From Candidatus Levyibacteriota bacterium (GTDB taxonomy: Bacteria > Patescibacteria > Microgenomatia > Levybacterales > UBA12049), in assembly GCA_027334565.1 (NCBI GenBank), contig DAHWUP010000007.1, forward strand, positions 1 through 36,982: a stretch of DNA of 36,982 bases, read 5' to 3'. Below are positions 1 to 8,265 of this stretch, piece by piece. Below the pieces are notes generated by a model. That model saw nothing but the letters and a program-made list of their open reading frames with translations. It did not search any database and had not been told where the DNA came from. The position numbers were made by a program, and so were the translations under genes. The first letter of the stretch is position 1. Every line of letters begins with the position of its first letter.

Positions 1-163
1 TCGTAAAATCAGGCCTTGCAGTATCGTGGGATATAAAACCGGAATAATCGTCCTTAAGCATTTTAATGAATTTATCCGTAAAAAACTTTTTTTCGTGCTC
101 ATAAATTACGCAGGAAAGATTAAATTCCGCCATTTTTAAATAGATCTTAATCGTTTTATGCAT
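1..163 (-). CDS. 5'-terminal part of an unknown protein (runs off window)
   Basis: An open frame of 54 codons on the minus strand starts with ATG at 163 and leaves the window at base 1. A second in-frame ATG at 133 is an alternative start. The visible peptide begins MHKTIKIYLKMAEFNL and stays open without a stop. An extended -10 promoter (188-215) lies just upstream and points into it, which supports a real gene. I do not recognise the family from the N-terminal 54 residues, so no function is assigned. Confidence 0.55.
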   Translation of the reverse strand, partial: MHKTIKIYLKMAEFNLSCVIYEHEKKFFTDKFIKMLKDDYSGFISHDTARPDFT

Positions 164-187
164 ATGCTTTAGCTTGGAATTTTTTAA

Positions 188-215
188 AGTATCTCATAAT
201 TAATTAAAAAGTCAA
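188..215 (-). promoter_or_regulatory. promoter for the truncated left-edge gene
   Basis: On the minus strand TTGACT (215-210) is followed after 16 nt by GATACT (193-188), preceded by TG plus one base (extended -10). The predicted start near 181 gives an 18-nt leader to the ATG at 163. The same GATACT extended -10 type recurs before the gene at 35156. Confidence 0.55.
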
Positions 216-283
216 TTTGTATACAATGACCAACCGTGCAGGAAAGATTTTAGAGTGTGAGTTATAATTAAACAAATAATTTA

Positions 284-312
284 TTGACTTTCTGCGTACA
301 AATAACTAGGAT
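284..312 (+). promoter_or_regulatory. candidate promoter for the 397 gene
   Basis: TTGACT (284-289), a 17-nt spacer and TAGGAT (307-312) form a sigma-70-type promoter. The leader to the ATG at 397 would be about 78 nt, longer than for most genes here. The rest of 164-396 is AT-rich with nothing else I can name. Confidence 0.4.
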
Positions 313-396
313 AAATGTATATGTGCAACGCGTCACTGCCCTAGTTAACTGCTCTATTCCCGGTAAAATAAAGAGCTTGACAGAATATTAACTTTT

Positions 397-1167
397 ATGG
401 AAAAACCGCCTTTGGAAGATTTTAAAAAAACCAAGTTTGTAATTTTTAACTTTTTAAGAACAGGCGTGTTTGAGGCATCGTTGATATTTTTCCTATTAAT
501 ACTGATGCTTGCAACCTTTAATTACTACAATCTAATCCCCCTTTCCCAAACATTTTCCTTTTTAGCTTTCCTCCCTCAAAAAGGTGGTCAAGCGGGTTTA
601 ACGAATTCGGAAATTTCTTTCTTTAAGAATAACTTAGTTAATCTTTCCTCATGCAATCCTATCACGAACGATATTAGCCTCAATAACGTGGTGGAATGCG
701 ACAAACCGATAAAAACCTTAAACAACAAGAATAAGGTGATGTATACAACTGTTCCAAACTCAGAAGTTTTAGGTACGAACGGTATTCAGATAAACTTGGC
801 AATTGGCGTTAACGCCGGTACCACTCGCAACAGATGCGGAGTAATCCTTGGTGGCGGTCCCGATAAGAATCGGATCTTTATTTCATATGATCTATCCGGA
901 CAATGGGGAGTGATATTTCTATATAAAAATAAGGTTATGGATTTCATACCTATCTATTCCCCATCAACCTCATACCCGCTCTTGGCGAATTTTTCAATAA
1001 GAGTTTCCAAAGATGGAAAAACTATTGCAATTCTTTCACCAGATGGAATTATCCATATTTTCAATTTAGAAGATTCTGTGTTTGACAACGGTACGATTCC
1101 GGCAACGGTAGTAACAGCCCCAAACAGCAGCGTAACTCTTTATCAGCTGAATTATTACACCCCTTAA
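397..1167 (+). CDS. membrane-anchored surface protein, paralogue of the 7346 product
   Basis: 256 aa. A short cytoplasmic N-terminus is followed by one membrane segment at about residues 24-45, then an exported C-terminal domain. It is clearly homologous to the protein at 7346-8218: both share FEA-LI in the membrane segment, FNY-NLIPLS just after it, an ILGG...NRIF...WGV-F core and a C-terminal APNS-V--Y-LNY signature. The soluble part is rich in beta-type alternation with paired glycines, which would fit a beta-sandwich (lectin- or laminin-G-like), but that is a guess. It converges on the gene at 1179 with an 11-nt gap. The two paralogues flank a sulfatase-like enzyme, a phosphodiesterase-like enzyme and an O-antigen ligase-like protein, so a role in surface glycan display or recognition is plausible. 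The family has no name that I recognise. Confidence 0.8.
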   Translation: MEKPPLEDFKKTKFVIFNFLRTGVFEASLIFFLLILMLATFNYYNLIPLSQTFSFLAFLPQKGGQAGLTNSEISFFKNNLVNLSSCNPITNDISLNNVVECDKPIKTLNNKNKVMYTTVPNSEVLGTNGIQINLAIGVNAGTTRNRCGVILGGGPDKNRIFISYDLSGQWGVIFLYKNKVMDFIPIYSPSTSYPLLANFSIRVSKDGKTIAILSPDGIIHIFNLEDSVFDNGTIPATVVTAPNSSVTLYQLNYYTP

Positions 1168-1178
1168 ATTTTTGGCAA

Positions 1179-1784
1179 TCACGGGTTACATCCTAAAGAA
1201 TTTACGATGCTTAAATTTTCATTTAAACCCAGCGTATTATTTTTGTTTGGAGTGATTATTTCCAGTTGATAGAAGGTTTTTTGTTTTGGGCAATAAAACA
1301 TTGCCAGAGTATCATGGTAGACAGCCTGATCTTGTACGCAAGAACCGAAAACCAATCTGTTATTGACATAACCGGTAAAATACGACAATTCGATACCATT
1401 TTGTTTTTTTGACGCATATACCGGTTTGTATTTGGGATCGCATGTAATGACGTCGGAAAATTCCCCCGGATAAGGCGCCGCCGCATCGGCAAAAGCACCT
1501 TGTATAGTGTCTAATTCCACCCGAACCGCTTGTTTGGCGTCCGAGACGGAATAATCAGGTATACTCTCCACTTTTAATAAAACGTCACCGTTTCGGTACA
1601 AACCTCTAAACGCGTATTTGCTGTCTTCGTATATGTCCTTGACAAAATAATTATTTTTATCTTTGATTTGCAGACACTTGATGCGCGTGCAAAAAGAATT
1701 AGCATATATGAAATAACCCCCGCTTAAGATAGCAACGACAATAAGAAAACCCAATAGAATGTATATTCTTTTACGTTTAAACAT
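1179..1784 (-). CDS. small N-terminally anchored extracytoplasmic protein
   Basis: 201 aa. A positively charged N-terminus (MFKRKR) precedes one hydrophobic segment at about residues 7-28, typical of a signal anchor. The remainder is hydrophilic and contains six cysteines, which may form disulfides outside the cell. No domain is recognised. A TATATT -10-like element ends 5 nt before the ATG, suggesting a leaderless mRNA. It converges with the gene at 397 and diverges from the sulfatase-like gene at 1840. Real gene likely; function unknown. Confidence 0.75.
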   Translation of the reverse strand: MFKRKRIYILLGFLIVVAILSGGYFIYANSFCTRIKCLQIKDKNNYFVKDIYEDSKYAFRGLYRNGDVLLKVESIPDYSVSDAKQAVRVELDTIQGAFADAAAPYPGEFSDVITCDPKYKPVYASKKQNGIELSYFTGYVNNRLVFGSCVQDQAVYHDTLAMFYCPKQKTFYQLEIITPNKNNTLGLNENLSIVNSLGCNP

Positions 1785-1839
1785 ATGATAATATATTAAC
1801 AGGGTTAAGTTCTTTTTACTATCCCTCTCATTCTGTCTG

Positions 1840-3339
1840 ATGAAGATTATAAGTCGTTTACTTCAAAAAATTTTATCAAACAAATTGTATGTGTTTATAT
1901 TAGGCATGTTGGTATTGATAAATTTGGTAAACATCTCGGTCATAGGATATTTCACCTATAAACCAAAACCGATATGCGACAGGTGTAACGTGATACTCAT
2001 CTCTTTGGATACGCTTTCGGCCCTCCATCTTCCCTGTTACGGTTATGACAGAAATACTGCACCTAACCTTTGTGCTTTTGCAAAAAGAAACATTCTTTTT
2101 AAAAATTCTTATTCTGCTTCAAATTGGACACTCCCAAGTCATTTTTCAATTTTTACTTCACTTTATCCGCACGTCCATGATATGACAGCTGCGCTCGGAC
2201 CGCCCTTAAATGAGAAATATATCACTCTCGCACAGGTATTCAGGCAAAATGGTTACCAAACTATAATGAATATGGTTCCCGACGACGAATTAAATTTACC
2301 CTTAGATAGAGGTATTGGACGAGGGTTCAATATCATTCAAAGTCCGGATGATAATTTATGGACTAATTCTTACTCTAAGTTAATTCAGAGCGTCGAACAA
2401 AAACGACCTTTTTTTGCTTTTTTCCATACTTATTTTGTTCATTCACCATATACGACGGGTCATGAAATCAAGCACAAATTTACTAACCAACCGGAAGATC
2501 CAAATATTGCATTAACTCAAGAAGAATTTCAAGCCACAAGTTCAAAATTTTTCCAGTTCGTAAAGGATTCGGTAAGCTCAGATTCTAACGCATATCTGCA
2601 TTTAGATACTCACGGATCCGAGATTATTCAAGAAATTATGCAAACAAAAAATATCAATGACCTAAGGAATTTATTTTATACCCTACCCTCGGCGGTACAA
2701 TGGGCCTTTTATAATAACTATTATTTTCACTGGGTAAATTTACAAAACACAAGACAAATCGATTATCTACGCGGACTATACGATGAGCAAATCTATAATC
2801 TTGACAAAAAACTTCAGGGTCTTTTTGACTTTATAAATAGTAATCCCAAACTAAAAAATAACACAATTGTTATAATTACAGCCGACCATGGGGAAGAATT
2901 TATGGAACATGACACAATAACGCATGGGGGCGATTTATATAAAACAAATACGCTTGTTCCATTAATCATGCGCGTTCCGGGAATCGGTCCAAAAGTAATA
3001 TCCGATCTGGTTCAAGGTATTGATATCTACCCTACCGTCCTAGGCCTAACCGGCCTTTCGCCAATATCGCCTATTCAAGGTCTTGATTTATCCGGCCTGA
3101 TCGGGGGTAAAAAGAGTGCCAAAACCAATAAATTCGTAATAAGCGAAACTACCCCCGGCTATCAATCTATATACGCAATACAGATGGCAAACTGGCGGCT
3201 TTACTATTTTCCGACCGACGGGCATAAAGAATTATATAATCTAAACTTGGATCCCGGCGAGCAAAATAATATTGCGACCACAAATGCAAGTATGGTTAAT
3301 GCGTTAACAAAAATGTTATTGACAAACGAGCAAAACTAG
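1840..3339 (+). CDS. membrane-anchored sulfatase-family hydrolase (alkaline phosphatase superfamily)
   Basis: 499 aa. One N-terminal membrane segment (about residues 17-40) places the enzyme outside the cell. The metal-binding start of the sulfatase fold is seen as ILISLDTLS (D57). The nucleophile region reads WTLPSH (96-101), so T97 takes the place of the Cys/Ser that becomes formylglycine in true sulfatases. The second metal site is TADHGEEF (D349, H350), followed by a histidine at 362. These are hallmarks of the superfamily, but with a Thr nucleophile the enzyme is more likely a phosphatase, phosphodiesterase or phosphoglycerol/phosphoethanolamine transferase than a classical sulfatase. 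A C-terminal ELYNL-LDPGE motif is also typical of the family. The next gene (3377), 37 nt downstream, encodes another member of the superfamily. Confidence 0.88.
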   Translation: MKIISRLLQKILSNKLYVFILGMLVLINLVNISVIGYFTYKPKPICDRCNVILISLDTLSALHLPCYGYDRNTAPNLCAFAKRNILFKNSYSASNWTLPSHFSIFTSLYPHVHDMTAALGPPLNEKYITLAQVFRQNGYQTIMNMVPDDELNLPLDRGIGRGFNIIQSPDDNLWTNSYSKLIQSVEQKRPFFAFFHTYFVHSPYTTGHEIKHKFTNQPEDPNIALTQEEFQATSSKFFQFVKDSVSSDSNAYLHLDTHGSEIIQEIMQTKNINDLRNLFYTLPSAVQWAFYNNYYFHWVNLQNTRQIDYLRGLYDEQIYNLDKKLQGLFDFINSNPKLKNNTIVIITADHGEEFMEHDTITHGGDLYKTNTLVPLIMRVPGIGPKVISDLVQGIDIYPTVLGLTGLSPISPIQGLDLSGLIGGKKSAKTNKFVISETTPGYQSIYAIQMANWRLYYFPTDGHKELYNLNLDPGEQNNIATTNASMVNALTKMLLTNEQN

Positions 3340-3348
3340 GACTATCAT
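3319..3348 (+). promoter_or_regulatory. candidate promoter inside the end of the sulfatase-like gene
   Basis: TTGACA (3319-3324), an 18-nt spacer and TATCAT (3343-3348) could start a transcript near 3355 for the GTG-initiated gene at 3377. A second TATCAT at 3363-3368 ends 8 nt before the GTG, which would fit the leaderless pattern seen elsewhere. Either or both may be used. Confidence 0.35.
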
Positions 3349-3376
3349 TTTGTTTAGAAAATTATCATTTTAATTA

Positions 3377-5413
3377 GTGAAATTTAAATTCCGAGCTAAT
3401 AAAAATTATTACATCTCTTTTCTATTTCTTGTCATATTGGTTGTCTTAGGCATTGCGGCGTATCAATACTTCTTTCCTGCCAAGAACTATACCCCAAACG
3501 AAATGGCATTAAAACTTGACTGGTTCATACCCGACGGGATGAGGGCGGATCCTACCCTTTTCAATGTCTTCGAATGGGCAAAAGAAGGAAAGCTTCCGAA
3601 CATTAAAAAGCTCATGGACATGGGTTCTTACGGCTATTCCTACCCTGTTTATCCCTCACATACACCGGTAAATTTCGCCGCACTTTTAACCGGCACTTAC
3701 CCTGAGGTAAACGGCGTCGACGATGGCCCGATGCACGTAATCGGAAAACCCTTAAACACCGTAGCAATCGGCGGGTTCAGATCTACAGCCCGCAAAATCC
3801 CCGCGATCTGGAAGACTTTGGAAGACGCCGGCATGAAGGTGGATGTTCTCTCGGTCCCGGGTTCAACGCCTCCGGAAATCAACAAGGGTGTGGTTATGCG
3901 CGGAAGGTGGGGCGGTTGGGGCGCGGACTTTAACGCCATTAACTTTGAGACCAAAGGAAATCTTGCTCAAAGAGTTATACAGGGAACCGCCGTACATTTA
4001 TTTTACTTCGGCGCTCCTTTGACTGTTTATGTCGACGGTCAAACGCCGAGCGGTTGGAAAGATGCCCCCAAAAGCTATTCAAAACCCTTAGAGGTTCCTT
4101 TAACCGGCTGGGGCACAACGGTCTATGCGTATATTTATGATTCGACCAACGATAACAAACAAAATTACGACAGGGTTCTTTTTTCCCTGGACAAACAGCA
4201 TTCGATGGGTGACATCAAACAGGGACAATGGACAAATTGGGACCCTATTACGCTTATCTGGCAAAACGGAAACATTAAAGTACCAGTGGATACTCATGTT
4301 AAGATCAATGTCATTAAACTCGGGAATGACGGATTTTTTAGACTAAGGCTCGATTACGACAATCTTAACCAATATATCTCATTTCCCTCGTATGCTGCCA
4401 ATATGATGGAAAAGGATTTGGGTCCGATGGTTGATTTTGCCGACAACTACCCCGCCCAACTGATTTATTACCCCGAGGATAAAAAGACCTTTATGGATGA
4501 AGCGGCAATGTCCTTTACCTGGCATACCGGAGCGGTCGGTGAAATGGTTAAAGATTTCGCCCCGAATGCGATAATTCACGACATTTATACGCCGAACCAG
4601 ATGCTTACGAGCCGTTGGTGGATGGGTTATATAGACCCAAACAGCATCCACTACAACGACGTTACCCCCGCACAAAGAGAGGTACTTTGGAACCAGGTTC
4701 AGGATATGTATAAAAAACTCGATGCTATCGTAGGCCAAATGATCGACAATGCAGGACCGAATACATATATCGTCTTAAGCTCCGACCATGGCGCCGTGCC
4801 GCTGAATAGAACCGTAAGATTGAATAACTTTTTTGCGCAAAAAGGTTGGCTTAAATATACCATCGACCCTAAAACCGGAGAACCAAACATCGACTGGGCG
4901 CACTCGCAGGTGATATATCTTAAAATGGATAATGTATACATCAATCCGAACGGCCTGGCCGGAAATTATGAGCGCGCTTCGGGTCCTGCATACGAAAAAT
5001 TAAGGGCCGAGGTCAAACAGGCTTTAGAGAACCTTACCGATTCAAACGGACAAAAACCCTTATCGGACGTTGTAGACTGGGAAAACGTAAAAAACTTTCT
5101 GGACCTTGACCCTTCAAGAGCGGGAGATCTGATCATCGCCAATGCACCGGGTTACGGCTGGGATGAGCAGGTCACGGCCGATCAAAAAGTTTTTGACGAC
5201 CCGCTTATTACCGGTTATAAGCAGGCAATCCTTGCCAAAGACGTCCCGGGCATGTGGACACCGTTTATTATCGCTGGGCCGGGAATCAAAAAGAATAACT
5301 TTTTGGGAAATAAGCCCGTTAATCAGATCGACCAATATCCAACCATCATGAAGGCCTTAAAGGTTACGATACCCGGTTTTGTCCAAGGCAAAGCACTCCC
5401 CGTCTTTAACTGA
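3377..5413 (+). CDS. membrane-anchored type I phosphodiesterase/nucleotide pyrophosphatase-like protein
   Basis: 678 aa, GTG start. One membrane segment at about 12-31, then an extracytoplasmic catalytic domain. Superfamily motifs: metal-binding aspartate in FIPDGMRAD (D53), nucleophile region YPSHTPVNF (T96), HDIYTPNQ (D402) and LSSDHGAV (D470, H471). This arrangement matches the type I phosphodiesterase/nucleotide pyrophosphatase family. The segment between about 190 and 340 is an insert rich in beta-type sequence lying between the nucleophile and the second metal site. It follows another enzyme of the same superfamily and could share an operon with it or use its own promoter at 3319-3348. 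Likely substrate: a phosphodiester or phosphonate group of surface polymers or nucleotides; not determinable from sequence. Confidence 0.87.
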   Translation: MKFKFRANKNYYISFLFLVILVVLGIAAYQYFFPAKNYTPNEMALKLDWFIPDGMRADPTLFNVFEWAKEGKLPNIKKLMDMGSYGYSYPVYPSHTPVNFAALLTGTYPEVNGVDDGPMHVIGKPLNTVAIGGFRSTARKIPAIWKTLEDAGMKVDVLSVPGSTPPEINKGVVMRGRWGGWGADFNAINFETKGNLAQRVIQGTAVHLFYFGAPLTVYVDGQTPSGWKDAPKSYSKPLEVPLTGWGTTVYAYIYDSTNDNKQNYDRVLFSLDKQHSMGDIKQGQWTNWDPITLIWQNGNIKVPVDTHVKINVIKLGNDGFFRLRLDYDNLNQYISFPSYAANMMEKDLGPMVDFADNYPAQLIYYPEDKKTFMDEAAMSFTWHTGAVGEMVKDFAPNAIIHDIYTPNQMLTSRWWMGYIDPNSIHYNDVTPAQREVLWNQVQDMYKKLDAIVGQMIDNAGPNTYIVLSSDHGAVPLNRTVRLNNFFAQKGWLKYTIDPKTGEPNIDWAHSQVIYLKMDNVYINPNGLAGNYERASGPAYEKLRAEVKQALENLTDSNGQKPLSDVVDWENVKNFLDLDPSRAGDLIIANAPGYGWDEQVTADQKVFDDPLITGYKQAILAKDVPGMWTPFIIAGPGIKKNNFLGNKPVNQIDQYPTIMKALKVTIPGFVQGKALPVFN

Positions 5414-5425
5414 CCCTCTTTAATT

Positions 5426-5451
5426 AAAAACCGGTAACTGCTGCCGTTTTT
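5426..5451 (+). terminator. weak terminator-like hairpin after the phosphodiesterase gene
   Basis: A5-CCGG and CCG-T5 arms pair around a 9-nt loop with one bulged C, and the stem ends in a T run. It lies between two convergent genes (ends at 5413 and 5497), so it could work in both directions. The GC part of the stem is short. Confidence 0.35.
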
Positions 5452-5496
5452 CAAATATCCCATGAAATTTTCAAGATAGTATTACCCATTCTAAAA

Positions 5497-7281
5497 TTAA
5501 AACACATAAGGACAACTACCATGATAAATTTTCCTGCAAAAACCAAGTACACTCAGCCTATACGGGTAGTATGCATTCTGATATGCAATGTTGGTATTAT
5601 TAACTTTGGGAAAACGCTGAAAATATTCATCGGCAAATTTTTTAGCACTGTTTTCCCCTTTTAGATTTAAAGTCAACTGATATACGTTACTTACAAATTC
5701 GATGGGTGGAAATTTCAGTTGAGCAAAAGATTTATCATAATACTGTAAGGCTTTTCCATCATCACCCGTTAGATAAAAGACGTCGCCTCCATAACTAAGC
5801 ACCGTTGAATCGCCGCTGAAAAAACTGGTATATTGGTTCAAATATTTTAACGCTCCGGTTTTATCCGTATTTAGCTTACTGTTAATTAAAAATTCATAGG
5901 CATTCTTATTGAACGGATACACCTGGACTGCCAGTACGTAGTTACCGGCCGCCAAGGCAAAGTTGCTCAAGGCTAAAATGTTAAAGGTTAAGAAGAGAAA
6001 TAACGATAGAACGGGGGGGGCCAGGTTCAAATCAAAATTGGTGTCTTCCCTGTACAATAAGCCTAAAAGCATAATGAAAAGTAAATAGAAAGAGTGAATA
6101 AGATAAGTGAAATCCGTTTGAAAATTTAGAAAAATTACCAAGAAAAATAACAAAAGAACCATGTTCTCCTTGGCAAAAGTTTCTCTGTTATTCCCAAATA
6201 ATTGAGTTCTTAATGAATTGAAAACCAATAAAAATAACGCTAAAAACATTATTCCCGCCAATAGTCCGTTTTCTACAAAAACATCAAAAAAAATATTATG
6301 ACCAGTAATGCTGTATTCGGTTGGCGTTACGGCGTATTTTTCCGATGCGTAAATGAAATTACCCGGTCCGATACCAAAAAATGGGTTTTGCGCAATCGAA
6401 TACAGTCCTTGGGAAAAATAAATGTTGCGATTGGCTAATAAAAATTTCTCGCCCAGATCAAATTTTTTCTGAAGCGAATAGTTTATCGACTTTAATAATC
6501 CCTGTTTGGAATTATCGGAAGGAACGGCCAAGATAAAAAGTGATAATAGCGCTATCATCGAAGCCGATGCCAAAACCAACAAGAGGTTTTTTTTGAAACG
6601 GTAATTTCTTTTCAAAAGATAATAGAGGATGAACAAAATCGCGACTATCAAATCCAGATATGCCGAACGTGAATAAGCAAAAAGAAAATATGGAATAAAG
6701 AATATTAAAAGAAAAAGATACGCGGGATTGAATTTTTTAACAAAAACCCAATAAATTAATGCCGAAATCGGTAAAAGCAAAAAATCTCCCAAATGATTGT
6801 GGCTCCATGCGGTATACACAAATTGAAAAAAATTCGTTTTAAGATCTACAGGAATAAAAAGCAGGGTTGTTCGTTGAGCTATTGATCCGGCAAACATTGA
6901 GAGAAGTGAAAAAATAACCGCTACCCCAAACACGATTCTAAGAATTACACCTTTAAGAAGTTCTTTATTGTTATAGACGAAGATAAATATCAAAAAGGTT
7001 GCCAGATAAAATAACATGTCCTCAAATGAATTTTGGAGATTAACCGAAAATACCGAAGATACTACCGATAGGATAAAAAAAATCATCCAAAGCAGGGAAA
7101 ATTTTTGTGGGAATACGATTCTTGCTCCCGTGTTTGTCAGAATACTTGAAATAAAGAGAAAAAACGGTAGTATCAAAATCAAATAATAAGAGATTGTCCT
7201 TCCGCTACCTATTCCCAACCCTTCGATAATTAACGCAGAAAAAAGGAATATTCCTACAAGTAATTTGAGATAATTTCTCAT
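5497..7281 (-). CDS. O-antigen ligase/polymerase-like membrane protein with C-terminal TPR-like tail
   Basis: 594 aa polytopic membrane protein with about 10-12 hydrophobic segments. Features of the Wzy_C/O-antigen ligase family: an SHNHLGDFL segment (161-169), YSRSAYLDL (203-211), and a large loop with NPFFGIGPGNF (299-309) followed by GHNIFFDVFVENGLLAG (327-343), the conserved His-rich periplasmic loop and next helix. After the last membrane segment the final 120 residues contain TPR-like helices (GDDGKALQYYDKS), a tail common in Gram-positive and CPR members. Role: joins or polymerises lipid-linked glycans outside the membrane. The -10 TATACT ends 6 nt before the ATG, so the mRNA is probably leaderless. 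It diverges from the 7346 gene. Confidence 0.85.
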   Translation of the reverse strand: MRNYLKLLVGIFLFSALIIEGLGIGSGRTISYYLILILPFFLFISSILTNTGARIVFPQKFSLLWMIFFILSVVSSVFSVNLQNSFEDMLFYLATFLIFIFVYNNKELLKGVILRIVFGVAVIFSLLSMFAGSIAQRTTLLFIPVDLKTNFFQFVYTAWSHNHLGDFLLLPISALIYWVFVKKFNPAYLFLLIFFIPYFLFAYSRSAYLDLIVAILFILYYLLKRNYRFKKNLLLVLASASMIALLSLFILAVPSDNSKQGLLKSINYSLQKKFDLGEKFLLANRNIYFSQGLYSIAQNPFFGIGPGNFIYASEKYAVTPTEYSITGHNIFFDVFVENGLLAGIMFLALFLLVFNSLRTQLFGNNRETFAKENMVLLLFFLVIFLNFQTDFTYLIHSFYLLFIMLLGLLYREDTNFDLNLAPPVLSLFLFLTFNILALSNFALAAGNYVLAVQVYPFNKNAYEFLINSKLNTDKTGALKYLNQYTSFFSGDSTVLSYGGDVFYLTGDDGKALQYYDKSFAQLKFPPIEFVSNVYQLTLNLKGENSAKKFADEYFQRFPKVNNTNIAYQNAYYPYRLSVLGFCRKIYHGSCPYVF

Positions 7282-7310
7282 AATTTAAGTATACAATAAT
7301 CCCGATTTGC

Positions 7311-7339
7311 TTGACATTATGAAGGTCTTAATTTACCAT
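7311..7339 (+). promoter_or_regulatory. promoter of the 7346 gene (leaderless)
   Basis: TTGACA (7311-7316), a 17-nt spacer and TACCAT (7334-7339), then 6 nt to the ATG at 7346. This decides the start: an upstream in-frame TTG at 7307 would lie before the -35 box and cannot be on this transcript. Confidence 0.6.
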
Positions 7340-7345
7340 ATTTAT

Positions 7346-8218
7346 ATGGGAACTACGCTGCCTACCGAGAACCAAAATCAACAACAAAATTCCGTAATTG
7401 TAAACGTTTCCCAAACCAACAAACTTCCAAATGCTTCGTTCCCTCAAAAATTTTTTATACATGCCAAAACCCTGATCTTCGAAGCCTTTTTAATCGTATT
7501 TTTTAGTTTACTCATTCTGCTGGCTTTTAATTATTTTAATCTTATTCCCCTTTCCGACATAAACCCCGTATTTTATGCGCTTCCGAGACTTCAATCTCGA
7601 TCAAATTCATTTATCTCCGGAGCAGCTTCGGACGACTCTACTTTTTTTAATAGTGGATTTCCTAACCTTTCTGCCTGTAATCCGCTGGTGGAAGATAACA
7701 TCATTATTAATTCCCTTGTTTCCTGCACGTCCCCGGTAGTCTATAAAAATACAGGCTTTAAAGTCACCTACAATGGAGTTTCAACTCCAATAGCTCCGGA
7801 CCAAAATAAACCGTTACAGATTAACTTTGCGGTAAAACTGGTCTTTGGGAACGATTATAATTATAAAAGCGGCAACGACGGGATTATTCTCGGAGGAGAT
7901 CAGGCGGAAAACCGGATATTCATTTTGTATAATTATGCTACCCAGACCTGGGGTGTATTTTTTATTTACGGAGAAAAACTCACCCAGTTTCAACCTATTT
8001 ATACAGTCACCGCCGGTACAACACAAAGGGCTTTCTTCTCGCTACTTATATCACCCGATGGAAAACAAATTAGCCTGATATCGCCTAACGGCCTGTTACA
8101 AACATTTACATCACAAGGCTCGTTGTACAGCAAAGACGGAACAATTTCAACCTCCGCAGTTGTAGCCCCCAACTCCGAGGTAGACGTTTATTCGTTGAAC
8201 TATTTACCCTCTCCATAG
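7346..8218 (+). CDS. membrane-anchored surface protein, paralogue of the 397 product
   Basis: 290 aa from the ATG at 7346, chosen because a TTGACA promoter ends 6 nt upstream. An Asn/Gln-rich cytoplasmic N-terminus of about 40 residues precedes one membrane segment. The extracytoplasmic domain has the same signatures as the 397 product: FNYFNLIPLS, IILGGDQAENRIF, WGVFFIY, ISPDGK, and C-terminal APNSEVDVYSLNY. The pair is diverged beyond simple recent duplication, because flanking DNA and N-termini differ. Function unknown; association with surface glycan enzymes on both sides suggests an envelope role. Confidence 0.82.
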   Translation: MGTTLPTENQNQQQNSVIVNVSQTNKLPNASFPQKFFIHAKTLIFEAFLIVFFSLLILLAFNYFNLIPLSDINPVFYALPRLQSRSNSFISGAASDDSTFFNSGFPNLSACNPLVEDNIIINSLVSCTSPVVYKNTGFKVTYNGVSTPIAPDQNKPLQINFAVKLVFGNDYNYKSGNDGIILGGDQAENRIFILYNYATQTWGVFFIYGEKLTQFQPIYTVTAGTTQRAFFSLLISPDGKQISLISPNGLLQTFTSQGSLYSKDGTISTSAVVAPNSEVDVYSLNYLPSP

Positions 8219-8228
8219 AGGGAATTTA

Positions 8229-8258
8229 TTGACATTTTTTAAGAGTAAGTGTAATACT
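8229..8258 (+). promoter_or_regulatory. promoter of the secreted Cys-rich gene (leaderless)
   Basis: TTGACA (8229-8234), an 18-nt spacer and AATACT (8253-8258), with 7 nt to the ATG at 8266. It lies directly after the stop codon of the upstream gene. Confidence 0.5.
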
Positions 8259-8265
8259 TAAACTG

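Noticed and set aside
377..382. TTGACA just before the 397 gene as its -35 box
   Set aside because: The matching -10 would fall inside the coding sequence; the promoter at 284-312 is better placed.
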